Notes: a model not told the origin generated them from the letters alone. A stretch of 64,000 nucleotides of DNA from Mycocentrospora acerina (GCA_022701365.1 JAKUHH010000284.1:1146140-1210139), one strand, 5' to 3'; numbered from the stretch's first letter, positions 1 through 10,969 are shown. A program made the numbers and translations.

Positions 1-1078
1 TGATTCTTCCGAAGTAGAGTATGACTCGGACGATGACTCGGACTTTGAAAGCATGGCTGATTCAACAACCTCCCAAGACACTAGAGGTGATCTTCCAGGT
101 ATTGGACTGGAGGAAGGTGAAGAAATCAAGATAACTCAACCAGCCCTGGATGACGTTGCAGACGACTTCTTTCCAAATGATGAAGACCGTGATGAAGACC
201 ACCTCGACTCTCACGAACTAGGACACGTCTACGCATCGTCTGGCATTCGGCGCTGGGAACGCGATGGCAACAAGCACGAAATTGATTGGGCTCTGCTGAA
301 GCTCAACGAGGATCGTCTGCAGCCATACAATTTACTCCAAGGAGGACGTCGTTTTTGTTTTAAACCAATGGAAATTGAGCAGCGCATCATCTCATCAAGA
401 CTTGAAGCGCCCATCAATCGCCGTCACTATTCTCCCGAGGAAGATGAGTACCCAAACGGTGTTGCTAGTGAAGACTCCCTCGGTGGTATGAATGTCCACT
501 GTTTTGGAAGAACCACTGGGCTGCAAGGCGGTATGATCGGACACGCAATGAGTGCTGTGAAGATCTACAAGCGCAAAACCTTTTCAAAGAGCTGGCAGGT
601 TTTTGGAAGATTCGGCATGGGCGGTGACTCGGGAGCATGGGTCGTTCAAAACGGAACACATGCCGTCGTCGGCCACGTTCTTGCATGGTGCGAGCGTAAC
701 CACATTGCTTACATTTGCCCAATGGAAGTCTTGCTCGACGACATTAAGCGTACTCTCGGTGCAAAACGAATTAGCCTACCTGGCTCTGCAGAGCAACTGT
801 CATGCGTCAGCAAACACGGTAAGAGTGCCATCAGGGCGAGAGGTGATTCGGACATGCAAGGTCTAGAGATGCGGGTACAGGGGTTGGGATTAAGCATCGA
901 TTCGGCTGTCGGACTGGGGTCGTCGCAGAGTTCTAGGACCGGTCTCAGTAGACGAAGTCGACTCGACCTCTCACCGTTGATCACAAATGTTGAGTCGGAC
1001 AAGGAGAATCATCGAATAGTGAAGAGCCCGATGATTATGACTCCAGAGGGAAAAGTAGGAGTAACAGTTGTCCCTTGA
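1..1078 (+). CDS. Trypsin-like serine protease-fold protein, 5' truncated by window edge
   Basis: The frame is open from base 2, so the gene starts outside the window. The first ATG seen, at 53, is probably internal because it is preceded by a run of Asp/Ser/Glu codons. After an acidic stretch the protein has the pattern of a chymotrypsin-fold domain. DWALLKL resembles the segment holding the catalytic Asp (DxALL). GGDSGAWVV holds the nucleophile Ser in the classic GDSG setting, followed by a hydrophobic strand (AVVGHVLAW). The catalytic His cannot be placed, since that part is upstream or diverged. The last ~90 residues are Ser/Arg-rich and look disordered. Such domains occur in ascomycete proteins of unknown role. 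Activity is not established and it may be a pseudoprotease. No signal peptide can be judged. Confidence 0.6.
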   Translation, partial: DSSEVEYDSDDDSDFESMADSTTSQDTRGDLPGIGLEEGEEIKITQPALDDVADDFFPNDEDRDEDHLDSHELGHVYASSGIRRWERDGNKHEIDWALLKLNEDRLQPYNLLQGGRRFCFKPMEIEQRIISSRLEAPINRRHYSPEEDEYPNGVASEDSLGGMNVHCFGRTTGLQGGMIGHAMSAVKIYKRKTFSKSWQVFGRFGMGGDSGAWVVQNGTHAVVGHVLAWCERNHIAYICPMEVLLDDIKRTLGAKRISLPGSAEQLSCVSKHGKSAIRARGDSDMQGLEMRVQGLGLSIDSAVGLGSSQSSRTGLSRRSRLDLSPLITNVESDKENHRIVKSPMIMTPEGKVGVTVVP

Positions 1079-1718
1079 TGTGATTATTTGTATGGAAATG
1101 GCGTATTGGATGGCGGTCGTTGATACCCCGATTTGTTTAAAGGAAACGATGTTGTGTAGTTTCAAGGTCCTGAAATCAATTGATATTTTTCATGTTCACC
1201 AAGTTCCAATGATTTTGATAAGAATAACTTTCTTCTGCATGCTTTTTATTATTGTAAGATGTCTTGTAGTGTGAAAATACTGATACCATCTTGGTATTTA
1301 AGACAAACGTTTTGCTCAATAGGATGATAGTAATGGCATTTGAGTGCTAATATTGTGAGTATTAAGCGTATTAACTAGCAACATTAATATTTGCATTCGC
1401 ACTTGCCATTTTATCAATATCATCTACGTCATCACCTTCTCCAACTGTGTATCTTGATTGTTGCCTAGTCTATCGAATGTGTTACACTATTGGTAAGCAA
1501 TTCAGTAATTCACTGGTCCTGGTTCGCGATGTACCGTTTATGCCATTGTCATTCCCACAATTGTTAGACATATTCATAATGATGTAACATAAGTAGGTTA
1601 AATTGTTCCGCGACTAGGAGGACCATAATGATAGTACTACTAATTGTCAAGATCAAGACTGTAAGGTTCGAACAATATTTCAGCGGCTTTCGCCTGAATG
1701 TTAATCTATCGAAATTGT
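1079..1718. other. AT-rich intergenic stretch between convergent genes
   Basis: 640 bases between the stop of the protease-like gene and the stop of the GABA transaminase gene. The sequence is AT-rich and full of stops in all frames. I see no gene here; it presumably holds two 3' ends. Confidence 0.6.
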
Positions 1719-3286
1719 TTACCCACTGAGAACCTTAGCAAACCCCTGGACCAAAGTCTCTACCAAGTCGCCACTGAAGATTAGCATTGGGCGAAGCCTG
1801 ACCGTCTGCTGTCCACACGTGCCAACATTGATACCAAGCACCCTCATTTTCCGTACCAAAGCAGCTGCATCAACCGTATCAAATGCAAGATAAGTACCGT
1901 GTCCCTTTCCACGCAAATTCATAATCTGCTTCGGATGCTGCTCCGCAAGCCGCTCGAGAGCATCGTACAGCTTCGTTCCAACCTCGGCGCACTGTCGAAC
2001 CAAGTCTTTTTCCAGAATCTCCTGAATCACCGCGTTGCATAGAACCACGCGAGCGGGATCACCCATCCAAGTGTTGAACTGTCGATACGCTTTGTCTGGG
2101 CACAAGAGGGGGTTTCCGAAGAAATACCCTGCTGTTTGGGCTTTTTTCGAGAAGGTTACGATGTCGGGGGGCGACGTGAGATTCCAGTGCTCGTGGGCCC
2201 AGAATTTGCCCGTCGCGCCAAAGCCTGGGTTGAGAGTTAGCTGCTATATCAAGTCATATCTGAAACGGTGTAGGCTACCTGTCTGTACCTCATCCACTAT
2301 CAACACAATATCATGCCTAGCAGTGAGGTCTCTCAGACCCTGGAAGAAGTGTGAGGACGCATGATTGTCTCCCCCCTCGCTCTGAATCGGCTCAACAACG
2401 AGAGCAACAATCGGGCAGTGCCTAGAAGCAAATTTAATCATGGAAGAATCCAGGAAGGGAAATTAGTCAACTCACCATGAGATAATGATTTGGTCTATTT
2501 CTTTCAGACGTGCGTCTTCCTCTGCAAGATTCTCTGCCTCATGTTCTACCAGAGGATACTTGAGCGCTGGGAACGACGCCTGCGGCCACTTGAACGAAGG
2601 GATATCAAGCTTATGTACAGCCTTGGATCTGGTTGTCGACAAGCTTCCAAATCCTCGCCCATGGAAGGAGTTCTTGAAGCTGAGAATGGCAAGTTCAGGT
2701 GAACCTGGAGCGTCATTGTACAAGCAGCTCTCAACTTCATCTTTCGACCATTCCCTGTCACCACGTTGCCGACGCTGATGAAGCATGAACGAAGCTTTGT
2801 AGGCCAGTTCGTTTGCCTCTGATCCCGACTGAGCTGTAAACAATTTGTCATGCCCTTGAGGTGCTATTTGAAGAAGCCCTTCCTGCAACAATTTGGACCA
2901 GTCATTCGATGGAAAGTTGCCGATTGCTGGACGATTGACAAGTGCTGAGATCATCTCTGGGCTTTGTGCCGCCTTGATAAGTCTGGCATTGTTGTAGCCA
3001 ACTGGAATAGATGCTATCTGGGCGTATCTGAAAAACTTATAAGCCAATTCCAAGACGTTCGAGGGTTGTTGTACTCACACATCCAGGTATCTGTTTCCAT
3101 CGATATCTACAAGGCTAACGTAGTGCATCAGTGGCCTGTCCTTTCAAAGACTCAATACACCCACTAATTTCCATCCGACTTGGAATAGTCTGCGACAAAG
3201 TAGGTTGCTCTTGCATCAAAAAAATTATTCAGTTGATCTATCTCACGTTTTGAGGCCGGTCCAGCAGTTGGTGGTAACGTCGTCAT
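1719..3286 (-). CDS. 4-aminobutyrate (GABA) aminotransferase, class III PLP enzyme
   Basis: Five exons: 3286-3165, 3114-3079, 3027-2476, 2421-2279 and 2224-1719. They join in frame to 452 residues, close to the usual fungal GABA transaminase length. The enzyme moves the amino group of GABA (or a similar omega-amine) to 2-oxoglutarate, giving succinate semialdehyde and glutamate. Diagnostic parts are the N-terminal GNYLVDIDGN and YAQIASIPVGYNN, SGSEANELAYK, FKNSFHGRGFGSLSTTRSK, VEPIQSEGGDNH, IVDEVQTG (PLP-ring Asp) and FSKKAQTAG, where the second Lys (about residue 312) should form the Schiff base. Exon 1 first looked frameshifted, but a 50-bp intron at 3115-3164 restores the conserved motif. 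No clear mitochondrial presequence is visible. The partner aldehyde dehydrogenase lies 4.3 kb away. The promoter carries five CCGG sites. Confidence 0.9.
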
Positions 3287-3464
3287 CTTGGGTATTACAA
3301 TAGACGGAGAAAACGGGATACGAGGAGATTGTGATGCGAAATCCCAGCACTGATCTACCTACTTGATAAAAGAACCGCGTACGCTTTTTATTACCATAAA
3401 ATATGATCAGGGTTTTCACGGATCCATGTTCCCACTTAAACCGAACTGCATTTCGAATCATGCA

Positions 3465-3550
3465 CCGGGGTTTCACCGGGCTGTGCACCGGGTCGCGTAC
3501 CGGTTTATGTACCCGATCAAATATCGATACACATGAATCTGTACAACCGG
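3465..3550. promoter_or_regulatory. CCGG-site array upstream of GABA transaminase
   Basis: CCGG occurs at 3465, 3476, 3488, 3500 and 3547, i.e. 179-265 bases before the GABA transaminase ATG (3286) and just beyond the stop of the regulator gene (3598). Three sites read CACCGGG. The first four are spaced 11-12 bases apart, about one helical turn. The same core is found in the other promoters of the cluster. Binding by the neighbouring Zn2Cys6 protein is an inference. Confidence 0.5.
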
Positions 3551-3597
3551 GACTCTGTCCTGTCAACGCTGAAGAAATCGCTCAAGGCAACTAGTCA

Positions 3598-6161
3598 TCA
3601 ATTCATGGAAAAGTCAAACCAATCATCGAGACCCGGCAGCACAGACAGCTCATCGAGCTCTGACTGATTCAACCTTGACCTTCCAAGCTGATCAAAAGAC
3701 GGCGACTGATTCTGAAATAACCCCGAATCGTTGCCCAAGTCTTCGACAAGTCCCAAACTCCCCCTGCCAACGTCTCGAGATTCACCTCGCTGAGATCCGA
3801 TCCAATTTCTGAACTGCGCATACGTCATGACACTGCTGCTGTTGCTTCTACCTCCGACCTTACCCACATCGGCGATCCGCCATAATCTTGAGACTGCGGC
3901 TTCCAGTACTTCCACTGCCATTTTCTCTTGGTTGTTGGAGTAGATGCCAGCAAGCATCTTTCCTAGCAATAGCTTGCCTTTCTCACAGGCCGATTTGAGT
4001 TGATTGTCTGGCGAATCTATTGTTCGTGCTAAAAGCGCCAACAATGCAGCACAGCAGATGGAAGATTCAGTGTACGATGCTCTTGCCAGGCCGATTTGGT
4101 CATCCAGTTCTTGGCACAGATCAATCACTTTGAAGGCGCTTTGGATGCATTCCCCTACAAGATTCTCACGCATTTCATCTTGGTTCAATAATTCTTCCCC
4201 CGGGCGCCCAGTTCCTGAGCTTTTCTCCGGCTTTTCGAAAATGAATGATCGGCCAACAAATATGTGAATCAAATGGTAAGATAATGTCAGGTGGACATTG
4301 TACCGAAACAAAGCTTTGTTGGGATCCAAATCTCTGCACGTGAAATTGTCGGACAATGAATGCCAGTAGTGGTGTAGATTCTGCTTAAGTTCCAGCAACG
4401 ACCTCATGGCTGGACTCCTAGCGTCTTTCGATCCCTTTTTGAGTATGAAGCTAGAAAAACACTTAGTATGAGCACCACATCGACCTAACTAGATGCTCTG
4501 CCATTGTATACATACATGGTATCTCTTGCATCTTCCAGAGCGCTAGTAAGCTTGATCATTGCAAGGATGTTGGGCAGCGTATCGGGACTCGACTGGCTCC
4601 TGAGTTCAGAAATATCAGAGGGCAAATCCATGTTGACCTCATCCCGTCTTATCGAGACTGGCCGGCCATGCAGTATACAAATACGCCTGCATCCTTGATA
4701 AGCTATGGAATAGCCGAATGATTTGTCGAGACTTACCTTTCTAGTGTATACACTGTCCACCATATCGCTTGATGTAGCGCCACCTGTCTCGGATCAAGTC
4801 TTCTGTTACATTGCCGGTGCAGACCTTTCTGCGTGGCAATCTTCATGGCAATGCCAAAATACGTACATGCCAATCCGGCAGCATCCAAGGGAACTAGTAA
4901 CTCTGCTTAGAGTCCGATTCGTTGCTGGTGAGGGGAAATACCATACGTATAAATACGCCAAGCAGGACAAACACTTGAACGCTCTGGACTGAAGCAGCGG
5001 CCATCGCGTCTGGAATGAGTCTGCACGCAGAGTGGTAGAAGGAGAGCGCGACTTTGTCATCTACAACGCAATTATCTTCATCCTCGAGCGGAAAATGGCC
5101 ATCACCTTCATGTGTTGAACTTAGATGTGCAAACTGAGTCCCAACAGCAAATACCATGAGAAGAGTGCTGACCCATGGGGCGTCGTCGATTGTCAATGCA
5201 GATGAATTTGTTTGAAAACTCCACAGCTTCCTTCGCAGAAACTGCTCGTCAATGTACAAATAATTAGTTTGAGCATGTCTGGAGAATATGTCAAGTAGAA
5301 ACTCAGCCACATGCAGAGGCGGGAAGGTGGCAGCCGCATCACAGACTATCGAAGCATCTGAATGCAGATGGTTTGGTGAGGTTATCAGATCTGCCCGGTT
5401 TCCGTCTTGAAGAAACTTATGCACGATTTGTCAGTGAGATGCATTAAATCTGGAAAATATTCTCTTACCTCCGAGGACTCCCCTGGAAGCTGGCTGTCAA
5501 TGTTTTCTTGCACCCGGGTCGAGAACCGGGAATGAGAAAGCTCTGCCAAATCCACTACCAGCGGTTAACAAGACAAAGCAATTGGAGGAAAAGGGTCGAG
5601 TCTTTTAACACTCACAGTGAACAGCCGGCGATGAGACTTCAACAACATCACCATCGCCAGTATTTTCATTTTGGCTCAAATTTGAGGCCTGGTTATTCGC
5701 TGACCGGTCAGGAGTCCAAGGGTTGATGGAGGCAACGACAGAGGCAAGATCTGCAGAGTCGAAGCAGGTTAGGCCAGTGTAATGAGCGACAATTCGCTCC
5801 ATGAGCTTAATTCGATCCACGTCCCAAAACCCGCTAGACAGTCAGAGTTGCATCAGCAAGCACGAAATGCTCCGGATCACGCACTCTCTATTGCCCATGA
5901 GATCTTCTTGGCTATGCACAGCTTTTGGGTGATCGAGGATCTCGCAAACACGGCCAACCCGAACACAACGCTCGCAAGGCTGCCCGCCTTTGCATTTCTC
6001 CTTCATTTTGCGACATGTCTCGCAACTACAAGAAGGTCAGAAAGGCAGTCTAGCTAGTACTATCATACACTAACGCACGCGCGAGTAGCTCTCTTACGGA
6101 ACTCGTCTGCAACGCGGGGCCTTTTGGACCTGCCAGTCGGACTGTCAACTAATGGAGGCAT
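3598..6161 (-). CDS. Zn2Cys6 (Gal4-type) fungal transcription factor, probable cluster regulator
   Basis: Eight exons: 6161-6079, 6025-5885, 5833-5616, 5554-5469, 5415-4947, 4905-4737, 4686-4516 and 4450-3598. They join in frame to 729 residues. The zinc cluster has Cys at 29, 32, 39, 45, 48 and 55 (CETCRKMKEKC, then PCERC), preceded by a basic stretch (RSKRPR, RKRATR). The middle part matches the fungal-specific transcription factor domain, including YFGIAMKIATQKGLHRQ, a WWTVYTLERRICILHGRP segment and the usual DxxLP. The C terminus is acidic/aromatic (DDWFDFSM), a plausible activation tail. One intron, 4906-4946, is only 41 bp. The start at 6161 is chosen because it leads directly into the zinc cluster; an upstream in-frame extension exists but is unlikely. 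It sits between the GABA transaminase and HAD genes on the same strand, and its own promoter has three CCGG sites, suggesting autoregulation. Confidence 0.88.
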
Positions 6162-6264
6162 TGCCTTACTTGGCGCTGCTAGGCGAGATGGCTGCGCAAG
6201 GGTTACAGATAGATCGTAAATGAAGAGGGTAAGAGTGGACAAGAGTGGCCGCACGTAGTTCACG

Positions 6265-6280
6265 CCGGTTCCGGTGCCGG
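6265..6280. promoter_or_regulatory. Triple CCGG cluster upstream of the regulator gene
   Basis: CCGG at 6265, 6271 and 6277, repeated every 6 bases, lie 104-119 bases before the regulator's ATG at 6161. They are flanked by GCCGGTT on both sides. Two adjacent CGG/CCG half-sites of this sort are typical Zn2Cys6 targets. The rest of 6281-6621 shows nothing else. Confidence 0.45.
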
Positions 6281-6621
6281 TTGACCCTCTAAAATAAAAC
6301 GGAAGCTACACCAATTGCTCTTGGCATTGCGTCATGTTACAGTCACAACTGCTAAAGTCTACAAGCAAGATGATCATCTATCCTTTTCATCTACGTAACA
6401 TCCCTGTATAAAGTACAACCATGGGTTTAAAATTTTAAAACGAAGTGTACCCATATTCAAAGGTTGAAGCCTGATAAAACTTGGTCTCGTAAGGCGATTT
6501 AGAGCTTTGTCAACATCTAAAAGGTGTTCCTAGACGTGTGTGCAAAATTCAATTGTAATTCAAGAAGTCTATTGTTTACCAAAGGTTTAACCCTCCCTTA
6601 TGCCCACTCATCAACATGTAT

Positions 6622-7341
6622 TCAATCTCTTGATTGACTTTCAACTGCATCAGCCATATCTCCTAAAGTGTCAAACTTCCAATCGTACACTTCATCCTTC
6701 CTATTGCCCATACTTGCACCCGGCCTTACGATCCAGCTGCTCTTGATACCCACCACTTTCGCTGGGTGGTGGTCATGAAATTGGCTTTGCGCTGTTTGAA
6801 TGACTTCTGATTTCTCGATACCGAATTTTTCGTCAACAGCCTTCAGCATGTGCTCAAAATTGGCAAGGTCTGGCTTGTATGACCCTACGTCTTGCGCCGT
6901 GATGACAAGGTCGAAATGCGCGTTGTTCAAGGAATTGGCAAGAGACTTGTTGAAGGACTCGCGGTCAACGTTGGACAAGACAACCAGTTTAAAATGCTTG
7001 GACAGGCGACGAAGAGCATCAACAGTGTCTGGAAATGCAGGCCAGGAGCCAACCGACTCGCCGAAAGATTTCGATTGCTCCAGAGTTGGTTCAGCAAAAC
7101 CAAGCTTCGAGGCGAACTGAGGGTGAATTGTTGTAAGGAGTTTTGAGTATGGCATGTCTGGAGTCAGGTTTTGTTGTTCTCGTTCCAGGTCATGGTAAAC
7201 ATCCAAGATTCCCCTTCTCGTAATGCTGGAATTGTTTGTCGATAGTAAAGGTTGGAGGCCGTTCACTACGCCTGTTTCCCAGTCTATCAGAGTACCGTAG
7301 ACATCAAAACAGAGGAGGCGGTAGTTGTCGAAAGAAGCCAT
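6622..7341 (-). CDS. HAD-superfamily hydrolase, haloacid dehalogenase type II-like
   Basis: Single-exon gene, 239 residues, the usual length for this family. Motif I is CFDVYGTL with nucleophile Asp13. The second residue after it is Tyr instead of Asp, as in 2-haloacid dehalogenases and unlike HAD phosphatases. Motif II is VVLSNVD (Ser), motif III is SYKPDLANF (Lys), and the last motif region is QFHDHHPAKVVGIKSSWI, typical of the fungal branch. The family hydrolyses C-halogen or phosphate-ester bonds through an aspartyl intermediate; the substrate here is unknown. An upstream in-frame ATG at 7380 would add a short hydrophobic stretch, but MASFDNYRLLCFD at 7341 fits homologues better. It is divergent from the aldehyde dehydrogenase gene, with a 290-bp shared promoter. 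Having such a gene in a catabolic cluster may point to a modified or xenobiotic substrate. Confidence 0.85.
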   Translation of the reverse strand: MASFDNYRLLCFDVYGTLIDWETGVVNGLQPLLSTNNSSITRRGILDVYHDLEREQQNLTPDMPYSKLLTTIHPQFASKLGFAEPTLEQSKSFGESVGSWPAFPDTVDALRRLSKHFKLVVLSNVDRESFNKSLANSLNNAHFDLVITAQDVGSYKPDLANFEHMLKAVDEKFGIEKSEVIQTAQSQFHDHHPAKVVGIKSSWIVRPGASMGNRKDEVYDWKFDTLGDMADAVESQSRD

Positions 7342-7494
7342 AGTGGTGACGACGATAATGACAAAGACAAGGATGGCCAAAGAATTACTAGTGTAGCAAA
7401 GATCAAAGTTAAATCAGGTGTATTCTCTGTAGGAACACCAGTGTAATGCAACAGAGCTCGTGCTTTAAATCTATTACGTGTCCAATCTTCAAAC

Positions 7495-7540
7495 CCGGCA
7501 CCGGATGGCACACGCGTGCCAAGCCGGGGTGTGTAGCCGG
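7495..7540. promoter_or_regulatory. CCGG sites in the bidirectional HAD/aldehyde dehydrogenase promoter
   Basis: CCGG at 7495, 7501, 7524 and 7537 lie in the 290-bp region between the two divergent ATGs (7341 and 7632). The 8-mer CACCGGAT at this site recurs exactly in the acetyltransferase promoter near 10981. The position could serve both genes. Confidence 0.5.
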
Positions 7541-7631
7541 TCCAAAATGGTGAAGCACATGGTCGAATGCCAAAATAAACAATGGAAAAACGCCGTGAAA
7601 ATACTCTACAAAATTAACGGAAGCAATCGAA

Positions 7632-9213
7632 ATGTCCGAAATGAGTACTCTCAACCTTGATGATACTTCGCTGTTGAGGGACAATTGCTATGTCAATGGA
7701 TTTTGGACGGATGCAACGACGAAGCAAAGATTCGAGGTGCAAAGTACGTTGAGACTTGCTTGCTTACACTTTGGCGATTTACCTACTAAAATTCACAAGA
7801 CCCTTCGACGTTGTCAACGATAGCCTCCTGTCCAGAGTTTGATCAGGATGATGTATCAACAGCTATTTTGGCGGCGCACTGTGCTTTGGCATCGTATCGA
7901 AAGACAACGCCCAAGCAACGGTCCAGCTGGCTGACGAAATGGAACCAACTCATGCTAGACAACTCCTCTGATCTTGCCAAGATCATCACCTCGGAAAATG
8001 GTAAGCCACTGGCAGACGCTCGAGCGGAGGTGCAATACGCTGCATCGTTCTTCGACTGGTTCGCGGGAGAAGCACCCAGAATCTACGGCGACACCATAGC
8101 GGCCAGCAGATCTGATCACCGTATCATTACAGTCAAACAACCAATCGGCGTGTGCGCTCTGATCGCGCCCTGGAATTTCCCAGCAGCAATGATTAGCCGA
8201 AAAGTCGGTCCAGCATTGGCAGCTGGCTGTACCGTCATAGTCAAGGCACCAGGAGAATCACCGCTGACAGCACTAGCCATGGCAGAGTTGGCTCATCGTG
8301 CAGGCATTCCCCCTGGTGTAGTCAACATTGTCACTGCCCTGGAAAATACTGCGAGCGTAGGAGAGCTTTTAACCACCCATCCACTGATCCAAAAAGTTTC
8401 TTTCACTGGCTCAACGGCTGTCGGTCGCCTTCTCATGAAGCAGTGTTCTTCGACAGTCAAGAAAATATCAATGGAGCTAGGTGGAAATGCTGCCTTTATC
8501 GTCTTCGAAGACGCTGACCTCACTGCCGCTGTTACTGGCCTCGTTGCGTCCAAATTTCGCATCTCAGGCCAGACATGCGTATGTGCGAATCGTATTTTCG
8601 TTCATCACGAGGTCTATGACGAGTTTGTTTCCAAGCTGGTAGCTGCGGTCAGTCAGTTCAAGGTTGGCGATGGCTTTGCTGAATCGACGACCCATGGCCC
8701 GTTAATACACAGCCGTGCAATAGAAAAAGTCGAGAGCCACGTTGATGACGCATTGAAAAAAGGAGCGAAGCTGATTTACGGCGGGAAGAGGATACCGAGT
8801 CTTGGACCGCACTTTTTCGATATGACTATTTTGACTGGCATCAGTAGTGATATGCGTATTTGTCACGAAGAAACATTCGGCCCTGTGGCAGCTATCACCA
8901 CATTCAAATCAGAAGAGGATGTTATACTAGCTGCTAATAATTCTGAAGTCGGTCTGGGAGCATACTTTTATACAAAAGACATCAAACGATGCTGGAGGGT
9001 TGCCGAGGAGTTGGAAGTGGGCATGGTTGGCGTCAATACTGGTAGGTGCCCTTTCGCATTACTTCAAATTAATACTGATTGATCGACGTAGGAACAATTT
9101 CTGATCCTGCTGCACCATTTGGAGGTATCAAACAGAGTGGATTCGGTCGAGAGGGCAGCAAATATGGCATTGATGAGTTTTTGAGTGTAAAGACGATAAC
9201 GATGGCTGTATAG
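7632..9213 (+). CDS. NAD(P)-dependent succinate-semialdehyde-type aldehyde dehydrogenase
   Basis: Three exons: 7632-7743, 7800-9041 and 9092-9213, joining to 491 residues as expected for the family. It oxidises a semialdehyde to the acid. The best subfamily fit is succinate-semialdehyde dehydrogenase, which finishes the GABA shunt. Visible motifs are APWNFP with the oxyanion Asn (about 163), FTGSTAVGRLLM of the nucleotide fold, MELGGNA with general-base Glu (about 263), SGQTCVCANR with catalytic Cys (about 297), EETFGPV, and PFGGIKQSGFGREGSKYG at the C terminus. There is no obvious mitochondrial presequence, so it is probably cytosolic. A slightly unusual VKAPGES replaces the common KPxExTP. 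The pairing with GABA transaminase in one locus is the main argument for the assigned substrate. Confidence 0.9.
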
Positions 9214-9473
9214 CGATCAGAGATTCTATATTATTAGTTCAGTCTGATATTCAGACCCTGAATAGGGTCGGAGGGAACCATCTTCTGCTGGAAATTTGTT
9301 TGAAGTTAGAAACTTTTACAATTTCTGAGGGTATCATTGACGAACAAGGGCATTTCGTTGTTTCCCAATGATGTTTTATTCTCGGAGCAAAAGCATAGCT
9401 ATTTGTGGAAAACAGAAGCGAAATAACTAAGCACCTGTGCGCCGTTGGAGAAGACAAAAATGTATCGATATTT

Positions 9474-10883
9474 TTAAGTAAGCGTCAATTCTAGCAACTG
9501 TTGCTTGACCTCCTCAACGAATCGCTCACCGAGGTCCCCTTCGACAATTCCGTCCTGCCACGTGAATCCTAAACTTAAACTCATATCCCTTCCTGTTACT
9601 ACACTGACTTTTATTGCTCCACTACATGCTGACGCGCTCTGGCTGAATAGTACCCCCTCGATCTTCCACTCTTTCTTTTCCCCACGTCCCTTTCCTATTA
9701 GCCCAGCATTAGATAACTCTATCGCTGCTGCTCTCTTCTTACCCATCTTACTTTTAAACCACGAGTGAAGATTTCCAACATGCCGCAGATTGCCCACTGG
9801 CATATCGGAACCATGTTTTGCTAGAACGTTGCTGATGACATGCTTTGTACGGTGAACTTCATCCCATGAGAAACTAAAACGCAAGTAAGTGGTGCTGAGT
9901 GATCCGACGTAGCATCCCATTGACTCGGTATTAATGGGAGGGGGGAGGAATGGCCGGAGAGAGACTGCACAATCAGCAGTCAAGGTAGTGTGAGACTGCG
10001 GTAAGAGCTGAAAGAGGCTAGAGGCGAGAACGACCTGAACGATGGCAGTCATAGATGTAGAATGTAGTTTCGAGAGCTTTATCAGAGTATTCGTGTGGGA
10101 GGTCGACAGGCAAAAGGACGCAAAGCGTGTTCGTACAGGTAAAGTTTGAGGCGCACCGCCCCAACTCTCCAGAAGCTCCGGGGTACTTTTTCCTGCACGG
10201 AGAAATTCTTCGGAAAGAGAAAGTGGATGGAGTTTCTCCAGCGGTGGCAGAAGATTATGATTTGGTGGAATTACCACGGCAGATGCAGGGGCCTGGCTAA
10301 CGCTATTTGAAAGCGCAGCTTCTAGGTCGGCATGGAAGACAAGCGCACTTTGCGTATCAGCAATACAATGATGAAACACAAATATCAGCATGATGTGTTC
10401 TGAGTCGCTTTCGTCCTCGATGGCAATGATGCGCCAGAACGGCGTTGGTGGGGTCGTGTGCTCGAACGGCCGGCTATGTTGGTCTTGCAGGATCCTGTCC
10501 AAGATCGGGTATGTAGTAATTCCCTTTGACGATTGGCGCTGAGAAAGCACGGGTTCTCGTATGAAAGATACGGCTTCATCTAGCCGGATTTCTGGCAATC
10601 TGATGAAATACGGGCTTGAAGTGTCCACATCCACGGGAATGGCCGAAAGACTTGGATGTTTCCCAATTACAGATACCAGAGCGGTGAACAGATTTTCCTT
10701 GACGTTGGTACAAGTGACTGGTTTCTTGTACAATGCTGTCACAGCGACATTGAGGTAGATTCCCAGATTACTTCGTACCGTTGAGTACTGTTCTGCATAA
10801 CCTGCTGTAGTTAGTTTCCTGTTCAATTAGGTATTGACGCGGTGCTTGTCAAACTCACCAAGAGGTCTCAGCTGTGCGTTCAT
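9474..10883 (-). CDS. Alcohol acetyltransferase-family (AATase) acyltransferase
   Basis: Two exons (10883-10859 and 10801-9474, intron 10802-10858) give 450 residues. The short first exon encodes MNAQLRPLG, which continues into YAEQYSTVRSNLGIYLNV, the usual N-terminal pattern of fungal AATase-like proteins. The catalytic signature HHxxxD is seen as FVFHHCIADT (His152-His153, Asp157). A DFGW-like region is not obvious, so this is not a typical BAHD member. The family transfers acyl groups from acyl-CoA to alcohols or amines. In this cluster it could acetylate the amine substrate or an alcohol by-product, which is inference. An ATG inside the intron (10826) is also in frame and would by coincidence give a protein of the same length. 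Three CCGG sites lie about 90-100 bases upstream of the ATG. Confidence 0.78.
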
Positions 10884-10969
10884 AGTGGCGGTGTTCGCCA
10901 ATGTTGTGATAATTATCTATATTGAAAAGCGTAAGAGGACGACGTATATGACCCAGAAGTTTTTAAGGA

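Noticed and set aside
3115..3286. Apparent frameshift or early stop in the 5' part of GABA transaminase
   Set aside because: Removing a 50-base GT..AG intron joins GNY to LVDIDGN exactly as in homologues, so the gene is intact.
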